A stretch of DNA of 64,000 nucleotides. Origin: Paenibacillus sp. RUD330 (lineage in GTDB: Bacteria; Bacillota; Bacilli; Paenibacillales; Paenibacillaceae). The notes under the pieces are model-generated. The model saw only the letters and a list, made by a program, of their open reading frames with translations, was not told the DNA's origin and searched no databases. The stretch is taken from positions 2,296,501 through 2,360,500 of the forward strand of contig NZ_CP022655.2 in the NCBI RefSeq assembly GCF_002243345.2. The letters are read 5' to 3'. Shown here in pieces: positions 51,529-59,972 of this stretch (position 1 is the stretch's first letter; every line of letters begins with the position of its first letter). Position numbers and translations under genes: made by a program.

Positions 51529-52449
51529 CTAATTGTCCGGCGGCAGGAAGAACGGCAGCTGAGGCAGCGTCTCCTTGCCGTACAGACGGGACTTCATGGT
51601 CCAAAAGTCGCCGCCTCTGACGGCTCCCGTGCCGGTAACGACATCGGCAAGCTCATTGATGGATGAAGCATGCAGGCGCTGCGATTCTCCGGATTGGAGG
51701 AGAGCGTCGACGGATCCCGCAAGATCCTGGGGATAATAGTCCGTCCATCTCCCGCGCTTCTCGAGCAGATCGGCCATCAGCTTGATCTTGACGAGGAGCG
51801 GGTAGGAGCTCCAGGCGCTGCTCTGGACCGTGCCGGTCAGGACGGCTTCGGATGGAATGCCGCCGTCGACGCCGGATGCCCACTTCAGCATGGAGGAATA
51901 ATAATCCTTCTGGGCGGCCAAGCCTTTTCGGGCGGCATCCTTATAGGACTGCTGCTTGCGGAGGGAGGAGAGGAAGCTGTCCGCCGGCTGCCCTGACGCC
52001 ACCTTGGCCGCCGCGGCCGAAGCCTGCGAGATGGAGTCGAGGCTCGCCAGATAACCGATTCTTGCGCTGGCCAGAAGGCCTGTGTCCGGGACGGAGCGCA
52101 CCGACTCGATCTCCTTGCGCTTCTCGTCCGCGAGATCTCCGAGGTCCTTGAGAAGAGAAGAGGAAGCCGGTATGTTCCGCGACTCCACCTTCTTCTCCAT
52201 GGCGAGCCATTCGTTCTGAAATTCACGGTAAGGGGAAAATACGGTATGATAGAACGATACCAGATCTTGCTGGGAGTACGAGGTTTTGGCGGAAGCGGCG
52301 GAGGCCAGCAGCTTCTTGGCCTCGTATCTTGATTCCGTGCGGCTTGATCCCACTTCGACGCCGGCGAAGAAGGCGCCTACCGCCGCGACGAGCATGAAGA
52401 TGAAACCGAGGCTGAATAGCATTTGATAGCGGCTGAGATGTTTGTCCAT
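51529..52449 (-). CDS. Hypothetical membrane-anchored protein
   Basis: A 306-residue protein I do not recognise. One N-terminal membrane helix (about 10-30; FSLGFIFMLVAAVGAFFAG) precedes a mostly helical, Ser/Ala/Lys-rich extracytoplasmic part with likely coiled coils (about 70-190). There are no cysteines or catalytic motifs. The end, TLPQLPFFLPPDN, is Pro-rich. It is divergent from the CPBP protease gene with 61 bases between starts, so the two could share a control region. It may be an outer-face structural or sporulation protein; that is a guess. Confidence 0.8.
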   Translation of the reverse strand: MDKHLSRYQMLFSLGFIFMLVAAVGAFFAGVEVGSSRTESRYEAKKLLASAASAKTSYSQQDLVSFYHTVFSPYREFQNEWLAMEKKVESRNIPASSSLLKDLGDLADEKRKEIESVRSVPDTGLLASARIGYLASLDSISQASAAAAKVASGQPADSFLSSLRKQQSYKDAARKGLAAQKDYYSSMLKWASGVDGGIPSEAVLTGTVQSSAWSSYPLLVKIKLMADLLEKRGRWTDYYPQDLAGSVDALLQSGESQRLHASSINELADVVTGTGAVRGGDFWTMKSRLYGKETLPQLPFFLPPDN

Positions 52450-52510
52450 TGTTTTCTCCTCGATGATAAAGATTAACGGATTTCGATTCCTTCAAGACAG
52501 GCGGGACTAC

Positions 52511-53104
52511 ATGAAAAAATTCGACATCCGCAACATTCGCGTCCGGAGCGTTTCGGTAGACGAGCTCGACGACCGGATGCTGCTGCTCAACTTGTACATG
52601 ACGCAGGCTATTACCCTCATTATCGGCTTGGTCTGGTGTTTTTTTCAGGGCCGCAATTCGATTGCGCTGTTCCGATGGCCCGACAGCCTGACCTTTTTAT
52701 ATTGGGGCTTCGGTTTCGCCCTCCTGATTCTCGCGGTAGACCTGTTCATTTCCCGCTGGGTGCCCGAAGAGGCTGCCGATGACGGCGGCGTGAACGAACG
52801 CATTTTCCGCAACAGGCCGGTCTGGCATATCGCCCTTTTGTCCCTGGTCGTCGCCGTATGCGAGGAGCTTCTGTTCAGGGGCGCGATCCAGCACTCGCTG
52901 GGAGCTTATTGGACCAGCATCCTGTTCGCCGCTATCCATGTCCGGTATTTGAAGCATTGGATTCCGACCGCGCTCGTCTTCGGCATCAGCTACGGTCTGG
53001 GCTGGATCTATATCCGCACCGGAACGCTTCTGGCTCCGATCGCCGCCCATTTCGCCGTCGATTTCATCATGGGCATGATCATCCGATACAGGAGACAGCC
53101 ATGA
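52511..53104 (+). CDS. CPBP family intramembrane metalloprotease
   Basis: Membrane-embedded Rce1-like protease of 197 residues with about five helices. Catalytic motifs: CEELLFRG, the first His in FAAIHVRYLK and HFAVDF near the end. B. subtilis YpbD lies in a comparable place. The substrate is unknown. ATG at 52511 has only a weak site (AGGCGGG); the frame is open 69 bases further upstream. Overlaps the next gene by 4 bases. Confidence 0.87.
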   Translation: MKKFDIRNIRVRSVSVDELDDRMLLLNLYMTQAITLIIGLVWCFFQGRNSIALFRWPDSLTFLYWGFGFALLILAVDLFISRWVPEEAADDGGVNERIFRNRPVWHIALLSLVVAVCEELLFRGAIQHSLGAYWTSILFAAIHVRYLKHWIPTALVFGISYGLGWIYIRTGTLLAPIAAHFAVDFIMGMIIRYRRQP

Positions 53105-53385
53105 GCAGGATCGAGAAATTCGGAAGACGAAGGCCGGAGGTGCAGAAAACGGCTTCCGCTGAAGCCGGAATCGAGCTTGAAGGCGACGGCTGCCCTCCGC
53201 GGCGGGAAAAGCATCCTTCCCTGCAGCCCAAGCTCACGAAATGGCTGGTCAATTCCTTGATGCTGCTGTTCATCGTCCTGGCCTGCACGCTCTTCTTCTG
53301 GGGGCGCAGCTTGTTCGCCTCGCATGATGGCGCCAACGATGCGGCAGAAGCCTGGAGAGGAGCATGCCTTTGCGCCTCTACCTGA
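53101..53385 (+). CDS. Small single-pass membrane protein
   Basis: A 94-residue protein: a basic, disordered N-terminus, then one helix at about 49-68 (LVNSLMLLFIVLACTLFFW) and a short outer tail. AGGAG precedes the ATG and the start overlaps the CPBP stop (ATGA), so it is translated as part of this operon. Its position resembles YpbE of B. subtilis, which has a C-terminal LysM domain; none is present here. The last 22 bases overlap the next gene. Confidence 0.65.
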   Translation: MSRIEKFGRRRPEVQKTASAEAGIELEGDGCPPRREKHPSLQPKLTKWLVNSLMLLFIVLACTLFFWGRSLFASHDGANDAAEAWRGACLCAST

Positions 53386-54296
53386 TCCTGTCCATCCTCG
53401 TCGTCGCTGCTGCATGGCTGGGAGTCCGGCTGATCCGGCGGATGATGGCCGAAGCGGCCAGCAGCCGGATCGAAGCCGAGACGGTCGCTCTCGAGCGGTT
53501 GCCTGAAGCACTGGAGGGATATCGCATCCTGTACATCAGCGACATCCACAGGCGCATCCTCACGGAAGACGTCCTCCGTGAAGCACGGGGCAGGGGAGGA
53601 GCCGACATCGTGCTGATCGGCGGAGACATGAGGGAGAAAGGCGTTCCGCTTCAAAGAGTGGAGGCCAACATGACTCTTCTGGCTGCGATAGCTCCCGTCT
53701 ACGCGGTGTTCGGCAATCACGACCACGACGAGGACATCGAATCCTTGGCAGAGCTTCTGGAACGCTGCGGAGTCGCCGTGCTCGTGAATCGGCATGTATG
53801 GCTTCAAGCCGGGGCGGAGCCGTTCAAGCTGGCCGGAGTCGATGACCCCCGCTTGGGCAAGGATCGTCTTGAGGCTGCGCTTGAGACGCCGCTTGAAGAC
53901 GCGGCGTCCCCTGGAGACAATCGGCCCGCTGCTCCCTTTACGATTCTGCTTGCCCACGATCCCATCATCGCGCATCGCAACCCTGCGATCGAAGCCGATC
54001 TCGTTCTGTCGGGACATACGCACGGCGGGCAGATCATCCTACCATGGATCGGCCCGGCGATGAGAACGGCGAGCGTCCGAAGGTTTCCGTCCGGATGGTT
54101 CGATCTTGCGGGCTGGCGTAGAGAAGGCCAGCACAAAAAAGGACCCGAAAGGGTCCGCATGCTGGTGAGTCCTGGATACGGCACGTCCAAAGCGCCGATC
54201 CGCTGGAATTGTCCGCCTGTCATCCATCTGCTGTCGCTGACCCGGCGCGATCAGCCCTGCTTCAGGTCGATTGAGGCGGGGTCGATGAAGCCGTAG
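53364..54296 (+). CDS. Membrane-anchored metallophosphoesterase (YpbG-like)
   Basis: Calcineurin-like phosphoesterase of 310 residues with an N-terminal membrane helix. The dimetal motifs are ILYISDIHRR, LIGGDMREKG, VFGNHDHDED, LLAHDP and LSGHTHGGQI. Similar B. subtilis proteins are YpbG and YkuE, the latter acting on UDP-diacylglucosamine-like lipids; the substrate here is unknown. GGAGAGG precedes the ATG. Its 3' end overlaps the convergent deacetylase gene by 46 bases and contains that gene's terminator. Confidence 0.9.
   Translation: MPLRLYLILSILVVAAAWLGVRLIRRMMAEAASSRIEAETVALERLPEALEGYRILYISDIHRRILTEDVLREARGRGGADIVLIGGDMREKGVPLQRVEANMTLLAAIAPVYAVFGNHDHDEDIESLAELLERCGVAVLVNRHVWLQAGAEPFKLAGVDDPRLGKDRLEAALETPLEDAASPGDNRPAAPFTILLAHDPIIAHRNPAIEADLVLSGHTHGGQIILPWIGPAMRTASVRRFPSGWFDLAGWRREGQHKKGPERVRMLVSPGYGTSKAPIRWNCPPVIHLLSLTRRDQPCFRSIEAGSMKP
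54135..54156 (-). terminator. Terminator of the deacetylase gene, inside the phosphoesterase gene
   Basis: On the minus strand GGACCC pairs with GGGTCC around TTTC, followed by six T. It lies 95 bases past the deacetylase stop, within the coding sequence of the opposite gene (codons for HKKGPE). Confidence 0.8.
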
Positions 54297-55114
54297 CCTT
54301 TTTCCTCGAGCTTCGTCAGAAGGCTGTCGAGGGCTTCCTTCGTCCACGGAAGCTCGTGCATCAGGATGTTGGCTCCGGGATGCAGCTGCTCCAGCACGTT
54401 TTTGATGACGAGCTGGGGATCTTTCTTCGTCGCCTTGAGATCCCAGTCAAGGGAACCGTTCGACCAGGTCATGTACAGCATGCCGTCTTCCTTGGCGACT
54501 TCCTTGCCGACATCTCCTCCGGTTCCGAATGGCGGCCGGAAGAACAACGGCCGTTTGCCCGTCAGCTCCTCAACCAGATCCGATACATCGCCGAGCTGCT
54601 TCTGCACCTCGGCTTTGCTTTTTTTATGGAGATCGATATGGTCCCAGGAATGGTTGCCGATCGTCTGTCCGCGTTCGTCGATCAGCTTCAGCAGCTCGGG
54701 GTTTTGCTTCACCCGGTACCCGTTGACGAAAAAGATCGCCTTGGCGCCGTGCTTGTCCAGCGTGTCGAGCATGGAGGTCAGCTCTTCCTTTTCCTTCGGC
54801 CCGTCGTCGAACGTGAGCAGGACCGCTTTGTTCGACGTTTCCGAGTCGACGGGGGAGAAGCGGAATGTTTTCGAGCTCATTTTGAACATGGCTTCGGCCT
54901 TCTGCGGAGTTGCCGGCGGCAACGGCGAGGGTGACGGCGACAAGCTCGGCGAGGGCGCTGCCGCCGACGGCGCCGGAGAGGCCGATACGGAAGGCGGCGA
55001 GGAGGGAGCGGGAGTTCCGGATGCGCTTGCGCCGTCCGTCTTCCCTCCGCAGCCGGAAAGCAGGACGGCTGCCGCGGCAGCAAGTCCGATGGACTGGAGT
55101 GCATAGGATTTCAT
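54251..55114 (-). CDS. Polysaccharide deacetylase family lipoprotein
   Basis: NodB-type deacetylase of 287 residues; such enzymes remove acetyl groups from peptidoglycan or other polysaccharides. A lipoprotein signal ends in LLSGC (residues 18-22), followed by a Ser/Pro/Ala-rich linker to about residue 75. The NodB motifs are LLTFDDGPKEKE, NHSWDHIDL (metal His pair) and FFRPPFGTGG; the last motif is around NILMHELPW. GAGG precedes the ATG at 55114. Located on the cell surface; exact substrate unknown. Confidence 0.9.
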   Translation of the reverse strand: MKSYALQSIGLAAAAAVLLSGCGGKTDGASASGTPAPSSPPSVSASPAPSAAAPSPSLSPSPSPLPPATPQKAEAMFKMSSKTFRFSPVDSETSNKAVLLTFDDGPKEKEELTSMLDTLDKHGAKAIFFVNGYRVKQNPELLKLIDERGQTIGNHSWDHIDLHKKSKAEVQKQLGDVSDLVEELTGKRPLFFRPPFGTGGDVGKEVAKEDGMLYMTWSNGSLDWDLKATKKDPQLVIKNVLEQLHPGANILMHELPWTKEALDSLLTKLEEKGYGFIDPASIDLKQG

Positions 55115-55313
55115 GTACGTTTCAACCTCCACAAGCAAAGCTGTATTCATGGGGATCCGTCCTTCCCAACACCGGGAAATACGATCCAAGACACCCATTT
55201 TATCATATTAAACCTTGCTTCGCTTACCCAATCGGAATGGATGAGAAGGAGCCGGCCGGGCATACTACTCCCATCATGAACAGCCGGATATCGGCGCTTA
55301 GGAGGCAGATGAA

Positions 55314-55652
55314 ATGAAACTGGGAGGATTTATTGCCGGAAGTCTGATTGGAGCGGCGGCAGCCATGTACGTGGCCCGCAAAAGGCCGGGTGCGGCAGCG
55401 GCAGCGTCGGGCATCGCCGGAGAGCTGTGGTCCAAGGCCGCCGGAAGAGCGATGACGGGAATGATCCGCAACAAAAGCGGCTCGGCGCCGCGCCGAGGCC
55501 CGGTGAGCGCCTCATCGGCGAAAGGCTCCGGCCGGGTCGCGGACAGCGGTTCCTGGGAGCGGATCGCTGCGCTCGTGAACAGCGATCCGGAGGTCAAAAA
55601 GGAATCGGAAAAGATCATCGCAGAAGCTTCATCGTCCCCGACAGCCCATTGA
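55314..55652 (+). CDS. Small membrane-associated protein
   Basis: A 112-residue protein. A glycine/alanine-rich N-terminal helix (GGFIAGSLIGAAAAMYVARK) resembles the YtxH-type anchor; the rest is basic, Ser/Gly-rich and probably disordered, ending in a short acidic helix. Function unknown. AGGAGG lies 10 bases before the ATG. It precedes the mecA gene with about 160 bases between. Confidence 0.75.
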   Translation: MKLGGFIAGSLIGAAAAMYVARKRPGAAAAASGIAGELWSKAAGRAMTGMIRNKSGSAPRRGPVSASSAKGSGRVADSGSWERIAALVNSDPEVKKESEKIIAEASSSPTAH

Positions 55653-55815
55653 ATCTTGCCGGCCGCATCCCTCTATGGGGAGGCGGCTGTTTTTTTGGCC
55701 TGCCCGTGCATTCCTCCTTCATAGATGGTAATATAGTTATATGGCACGTATGCCGCACATTATGGCTTGCGCTTCATACGCTGTTATATCCGATGCTGCA
55801 GAGGAGGATCCTGTC

Positions 55816-56430
55816 ATGAAGATCGAACGGTTGGGGCAAGACAAAATTCGCATTTTTCTGACGTTCGACGACCTGCTGGAGCGCGGGATCCAGAAGGACG
55901 ACATGTGGCGCGAGATACCGAAAGTGCATGAGCTGTTCAGCGAGATGATGGACCAGGCCTATTCGGAACTCGGCTTCGATGCGAACGGCCCGCTTGCGGT
56001 CGAAGTCATCGCGATGCCGGCTCAAGGCATGGTGGTGATCGTCACCCGCGGCAAGATGAATGTGAGCTCGGACGCGGGACGTGCCGACGAGGACGATGCG
56101 GACGAGGATATGTACGAGATGGAAGTGACGCTGGAATCCAGCGACACGATCATGTACATGTTCAAGGATTTCGAGGATGTCATCTCCGCAGCCAAGCAGC
56201 TTTCGGCCTCGGAACTGACGGAAGAAGGAAGACTGTACGCATACAACGGACGCTGGATCCTCGCTTTTGATACCGCCTCGGCGGAACCGGCGGGACAGAA
56301 TGCGATGATCGCCATCCTGGCGGAGTTTGGAGACGCGACCTCGGTGACCTATGCGGTTCTGGAGGAATACGGCAAGATTGTCATGCCGACCGATGCTGTT
56401 CGCGGGCTTTGCCATCATTTTAAATCCTAG
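55816..56430 (+). CDS. Adaptor protein MecA/YpbH
   Basis: ClpC adaptor that delivers substrates such as ComK to ClpCP. The 204 residues contain the N-terminal substrate-binding part (MKIERLGQDKIRIFLTFDDL, shown in part), an acidic linker (EDDADEDMYEM) and a C-terminal ClpC-binding domain (about 115-200; MFKDFEDVISAAKQL). Position before prsW fits B. subtilis ypbH rather than mecA itself, but I cannot decide paralogy from one copy. GAGGAGG fixes the ATG at 55816. Confidence 0.93.
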   Translation: MKIERLGQDKIRIFLTFDDLLERGIQKDDMWREIPKVHELFSEMMDQAYSELGFDANGPLAVEVIAMPAQGMVVIVTRGKMNVSSDAGRADEDDADEDMYEMEVTLESSDTIMYMFKDFEDVISAAKQLSASELTEEGRLYAYNGRWILAFDTASAEPAGQNAMIAILAEFGDATSVTYAVLEEYGKIVMPTDAVRGLCHHFKS

Positions 56431-56441
56431 CCCCAGTTGCC

Positions 56442-56478
56442 AAGAGCATTCGCGATCCATCGGGAATGCTCTTCTTTT
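56442..56478 (+). terminator. Terminator after the MecA/YpbH gene
   Basis: AAGAGCATTC and GAATGCTCTT pair around a 12-base loop, followed by CTTTT. Confidence 0.82.
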
Positions 56479-56534
56479 GTGCTGAACGGGGCTGAACCTA
56501 TACTTTCATCAACAAGAAGGAGGCAGGGGATCCC

Positions 56535-57230
56535 TTGCTGCTTTTCTCGATATTGACGGCCGCAGTGGCTCCGGGCATCTCGCTGCTTACCTATCTGTAC
56601 TTGAAGGACCGCTACGACAGCGAGCCCATCCATCTTGTCTTCAAGCTGTTCGTCACCGGCATGCTGGTCGTCGTGCCGATCATGGTCATCCAGAGAGGAC
56701 TGGAGCTCTGGCTCGGCAGCCATCCGCTTCTGTTCTCCTTCGCCTTCTCCGGAGGCGTAGAGGAGATTTTCAAATGGTTCGTCCTCTACCATATCATCTA
56801 CAACCACATGGAATTCGACGAGCCGTATGACGGCATCGTATATGCGGCCAGCGTCTCCCTCGGCTTCGCCACCCTGGAGAACATCATGTACGCCGTATTC
56901 TATCCGTCTACTTTCGGAACGATGATGCTGAGGGCGCTGCTGCCCGTGTCGGGACATGCCTTGTTCGGCATCATGATGGGCTACTATTTCGGCAAGGCGA
57001 AGTTCGCTCCCAAGCGCCATATCCGCAGGTTCCTGCTGCTGTCGCTGCTGCTGCCTGTCTTGTGGCACGGCTTGTACGACTGGATCCTCACGTCGACAGC
57101 GAGGGAATGGGCATGGATCATCGTGCCGTTCATGGCGGTGCTGTGGATCTGGGGCCTCCGGAAGATCGGCAGGGCCAATTCCCGCTCTCCTTTTCGGATC
57201 GTGGGCAGGGAAGAAGAGGTTAAGCTTTGA
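56535..57230 (+). CDS. prsW: Intramembrane protease PrsW
   Basis: Site-1-type membrane protease; in B. subtilis it cuts the anti-sigma factor RsiW. The 231 residues have about eight helices and the motifs YLKDRYDSEPIH, GGVEEIFKWFVLYH, YDGIVYAASVSLGFATLEN and PVSGHALFGIMMGYY that hold the metal ligands. TTG start after GGAGG. No rsiW/sigW pair is in the window. B. subtilis has prsW-sleB-ypeB; here sleB is missing from this place. Confidence 0.93.
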   Translation: MLLFSILTAAVAPGISLLTYLYLKDRYDSEPIHLVFKLFVTGMLVVVPIMVIQRGLELWLGSHPLLFSFAFSGGVEEIFKWFVLYHIIYNHMEFDEPYDGIVYAASVSLGFATLENIMYAVFYPSTFGTMMLRALLPVSGHALFGIMMGYYFGKAKFAPKRHIRRFLLLSLLLPVLWHGLYDWILTSTAREWAWIIVPFMAVLWIWGLRKIGRANSRSPFRIVGREEEVKL

Positions 57231-57288
57231 TCGTTCCGTCCATACTTGCTTGTAGAGACAATCGCTCAACGCGGGAGGAAGCAAGCAT

Positions 57289-57447
57289 ATGGATGAGGCA
57301 AGAGTGAAGATCAGCATCCGCTGCCGGCTCTGCGGAGAGAAGTTCGTTCTTCGCGGCCGCAGGGACCAGGGCCGTGTCGATACCGGCTTCAAGCAGTGCC
57401 TGTGCAGCAATACCGATGACTTCGAAATCGAAGAGCTGCCGGTATAA
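57289..57447 (+). CDS. Small zinc-ribbon protein
   Basis: A 52-residue protein with CRLCG and QCLC, a C-x2-C ... C-x-C pattern suited to bind one zinc ion, and an acidic C-terminal end (DDFEIEELPV). GGGAGGAA lies 8 bases before the ATG. No function known to me. It occupies the place where sleB lies in B. subtilis, between prsW and ypeB. Confidence 0.7.
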   Translation: MDEARVKISIRCRLCGEKFVLRGRRDQGRVDTGFKQCLCSNTDDFEIEELPV

Positions 57448-57465
57448 AGTCATAGCCCCATGCAT

Positions 57466-57521
57466 AAAGCTCCTTTCCTTCAACCAAACTAACACCAGGT
57501 TTGGCATAAGAAAGGAGCTTT
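57466..57521 (+). promoter_or_regulatory. Large hairpin covering the ypeB ribosome site
   Basis: AAAGCTCCTTTC (57466-57477) pairs perfectly with GAAAGGAGCTTT (57510-57521); within it CCAAAC pairs with GTTTGG. The right arm contains AAAGGAG (57511-57517), the only ribosome site for ypeB at 57528. It may limit ypeB translation; as only four T follow, it is a poor terminator, though that role is also possible. Confidence 0.7.
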
Positions 57522-57527
57522 TGCCGT

Positions 57528-58874
57528 ATGTACCAACGTTTAAGCCGTGTGCTTTTTCCCGTCATGACGCTGCTTTTTGTCGGCGCGATCTATTGGGGCT
57601 ATCAGGAGCATCAAGAGAAGAATTCGGTCTTGGTCAAGGCGGAGAACCAGTATCAGAAAGCATTCCATGAATTGAGCTATCATGTGGACCAGCTCCATCA
57701 CCAGCTCGGCAGCACGCTGGCCGTCAATGCCGCCTCCCAGGGCTACCAGCGCAAAAGCCTCGTCAATGTGTGGAGACTGACCAGCCAGGCGCAAAGCGAG
57801 ATCAACCAGCTGCCGGTCAGGATGATTCCTTTCCATAAAACCGAGGACTTCCTGTCGCATATTTCGAATTTCGCCTACAAGGCATCCATGCGGGATCTGA
57901 CGAAGCAGCCGCTGAGCGACGGCGAGATGAGCACGATGAAAACCTTGTATGCCAAATCGGCCGAGATCGCGCAGGAGCTGGGAAAGGTGCAGGATAAAGT
58001 GCTGCAGGACAAGCTTCGTTGGATGGATGTCGAATTGGCGATGGCTGCCGACAAGCAGAAATCCGGCAACGTCATCGTCGACGGATTCAAGGGCGTCGAT
58101 TCCCGGATGGACAAGATGGCCTCGATCGACTGGGGACCGACGGTAAGCGGCTTGTATGAGAAGAGATCCGTGAGCATGCTGAGCGGCAAGCCCGTTACGG
58201 CCGAGGAGATCAAGACCAAGGCGGCCAGGTTCCTCGGCATGACTTCGACGGAAGGCATCCGGGTCGTCGAGAACGGCAAGGACACCAACTACAAATCCTT
58301 CTCTGCCGTCGTCAAGGAAAAGGCGACAGGCAAGAACATCGCGATGGACTTTACTTCCCGCGGAGGCGACCTGATCTGGTTCGTCCATCCCCGCGATGTG
58401 GCCGACAAGAAGATCGGCATGAAGGAAGCCCGCGGCAAAGCCGACGAATTCTTGGACAAGCACGGCTACAAGAAAATGACTCCCGTCACCTATGACGAAT
58501 ACGGCAAGGAAGCGGTATTCACTTATGTAGGTAGCGACAACGGCGTGCTGATCTATCCCGACAAGCTCAGCGTGAAGGTCGCGCTGGACAAGGGTGATGT
58601 CATCGGGCTGCAGGCAAGCGACTATGTCTTCTCGCACAAGGAGCGCAAGCTCGGCAAGCCGGCGATGACGGAGGCCAAGGTGCGCGGAGGCCTGAGCGAG
58701 GCGATGAAGAAGTCGCCGGCCAAGCTTGCCCTGATCAAGAACGATGACAACCAGGAAGTGCTCTGCTACGAATTCAAAGGCGAGAGCAACGGCACCAAAT
58801 ACCGCATCTATCTGAATGCGGACAGCGGTCTCGAGGAAGCGGTGGAGGAACTGCCGGGAGAGAGCCGCTCCTAG
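57528..58874 (+). CDS. ypeB: Germination protein YpeB
   Basis: Spore membrane protein that in B. subtilis is needed for localization and stability of the cortex lytic enzyme SleB. The 448 residues have an N-terminal helix (about 10-25), an extended helical N-domain (about 30-200) and three PepSY domains in the C-terminal half (about 205-445; EEIKTKAARFLG, EARGKADEFLDKHGYKK, TEAKVRGGLSEAM). sleB, its usual partner, is not adjacent. The CCTAG...CTAGG repeat after the stop may help terminate. Confidence 0.93.
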   Translation: MYQRLSRVLFPVMTLLFVGAIYWGYQEHQEKNSVLVKAENQYQKAFHELSYHVDQLHHQLGSTLAVNAASQGYQRKSLVNVWRLTSQAQSEINQLPVRMIPFHKTEDFLSHISNFAYKASMRDLTKQPLSDGEMSTMKTLYAKSAEIAQELGKVQDKVLQDKLRWMDVELAMAADKQKSGNVIVDGFKGVDSRMDKMASIDWGPTVSGLYEKRSVSMLSGKPVTAEEIKTKAARFLGMTSTEGIRVVENGKDTNYKSFSAVVKEKATGKNIAMDFTSRGGDLIWFVHPRDVADKKIGMKEARGKADEFLDKHGYKKMTPVTYDEYGKEAVFTYVGSDNGVLIYPDKLSVKVALDKGDVIGLQASDYVFSHKERKLGKPAMTEAKVRGGLSEAMKKSPAKLALIKNDDNQEVLCYEFKGESNGTKYRIYLNADSGLEEAVEELPGESRS

Positions 58875-58967
58875 ACCGCTAGGACAGGCAAAAAAGCCCA
58901 TTTTTCGATATGGCTCCCCATCATCCGACATGCTATAATCATGGCATTACGGGAGGGGGAGCCTATT

Positions 58968-59618
58968 TTGCTGCCTAGGGTTAACGAAAATCTGTACATA
59001 CAAGTGGCTTCTTCCGATGAAGAAGAGGCTCAGATGGTCTTCAAGTCCCGGATCGCGGACGAGGACGCCGAGGCCATCTACATTGAAATTCCGCTTCATG
59101 AGCCCAGCCGCAAGCTGAAGAAGCTGTACATCGGGGACGAGCTTTCGGCCCATGTCATCAGCTCCGAAGGCATCAAGCATTATTTCAACTCCCATGTTCT
59201 CGGCTTCCGGGAAGACGTCATCCGCCTGGTTCGGATCCGCAAGGCCGATCCCGACAGCATGACAAAAATCCAGAGGCGCAGCTTCCTGCGGGTGCCGGCC
59301 GATCTGGAGCTTGCGGTGTCCATCCGCGGGCGCGTCCGGTTCGTGGCGATGACGGACGATATCGGCGGCGGCGGCATCTCGTTCCTCTGCGATCAGGCCA
59401 AGCCGGTCGAGCAGGGAATGGAGCTGGAGTGCTGGCTGCTCGTGCCTTACAAGAACGGGACGCTCGAGCATGCCTTCTTCAAGGGCGAGGTCGTCCGTGT
59501 CGACTTGACGGAGACGGGCAAGAAGCAGGCGATGCTCAAATTTACGACGATCTCGGAGCCGGACCGGCAAAGAATCATCCGATTCTGCTTCGAACGGCAA
59601 TTGGAATTCCGGAAGTAA
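58968..59618 (+). CDS. PilZ domain protein (YpfA-like flagellar brake)
   Basis: YcgR-type protein of 216 residues: an N-terminal YcgR-2 domain (about 1-95) and a PilZ domain (about 100-210). The c-di-GMP motif is RRSFLRVPADLEL plus DDIGGGGISF (the D/N-x-S/G-x-x-G loop). B. subtilis YpfA (DgrA/MotI) binds c-di-GMP and stops the flagellar motor and lies in the same place. TTG start at 58968 after GGGAGGGGGAG; an ATG 27 bases upstream precedes that site. Confidence 0.9.
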   Translation: MLPRVNENLYIQVASSDEEEAQMVFKSRIADEDAEAIYIEIPLHEPSRKLKKLYIGDELSAHVISSEGIKHYFNSHVLGFREDVIRLVRIRKADPDSMTKIQRRSFLRVPADLELAVSIRGRVRFVAMTDDIGGGGISFLCDQAKPVEQGMELECWLLVPYKNGTLEHAFFKGEVVRVDLTETGKKQAMLKFTTISEPDRQRIIRFCFERQLEFRK

Positions 59619-59698
59619 TCTTATTCTTGGCGCGTACATAACGGTCTTTCTAATGGGCAACATAGGCCTATATTCCTAGGACTGGAAGGGATGGGCGG

Positions 59699-59854
59699 AT
59701 GAGGAGGATGGAGGACAAGGTCACCTGGGGGCTTGCCGCATGCGCTCTTCTTCTGTTCGCCGCCTTGCTTGCTGTGCAGGCTTCGGCATGCATGCATAGC
59801 GACCGGGGGGATATCGCCGGCCGCCGCAGCCAGGAGGGGGAGAAATTCCGATAG
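59699..59854 (+). CDS. Small single-pass membrane protein (YpfB position)
   Basis: A 51-residue protein with one helix (about 9-30; WGLAACALLLFAALLAVQAS) and a charged C-terminal tail. GGAAGGG lies 8 bases before the ATG. A small membrane protein gene (ypfB, DUF5359) is found between ypfA and cmk in B. subtilis; I call it by position and architecture only, since the sequence is too short to be certain. Confidence 0.6.
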   Translation: MRRMEDKVTWGLAACALLLFAALLAVQASACMHSDRGDIAGRRSQEGEKFR

Positions 59855-59972
59855 ACGGTTACTGTTTTGCATCCAACAGTCGACTGTGATATAATTATTT
59901 GGCAGGCACAGCCTGCTTTTTTACTGATTTTGAACGAGAAATTCTCATGGACATCGCTTGGAGGAACGCCCT

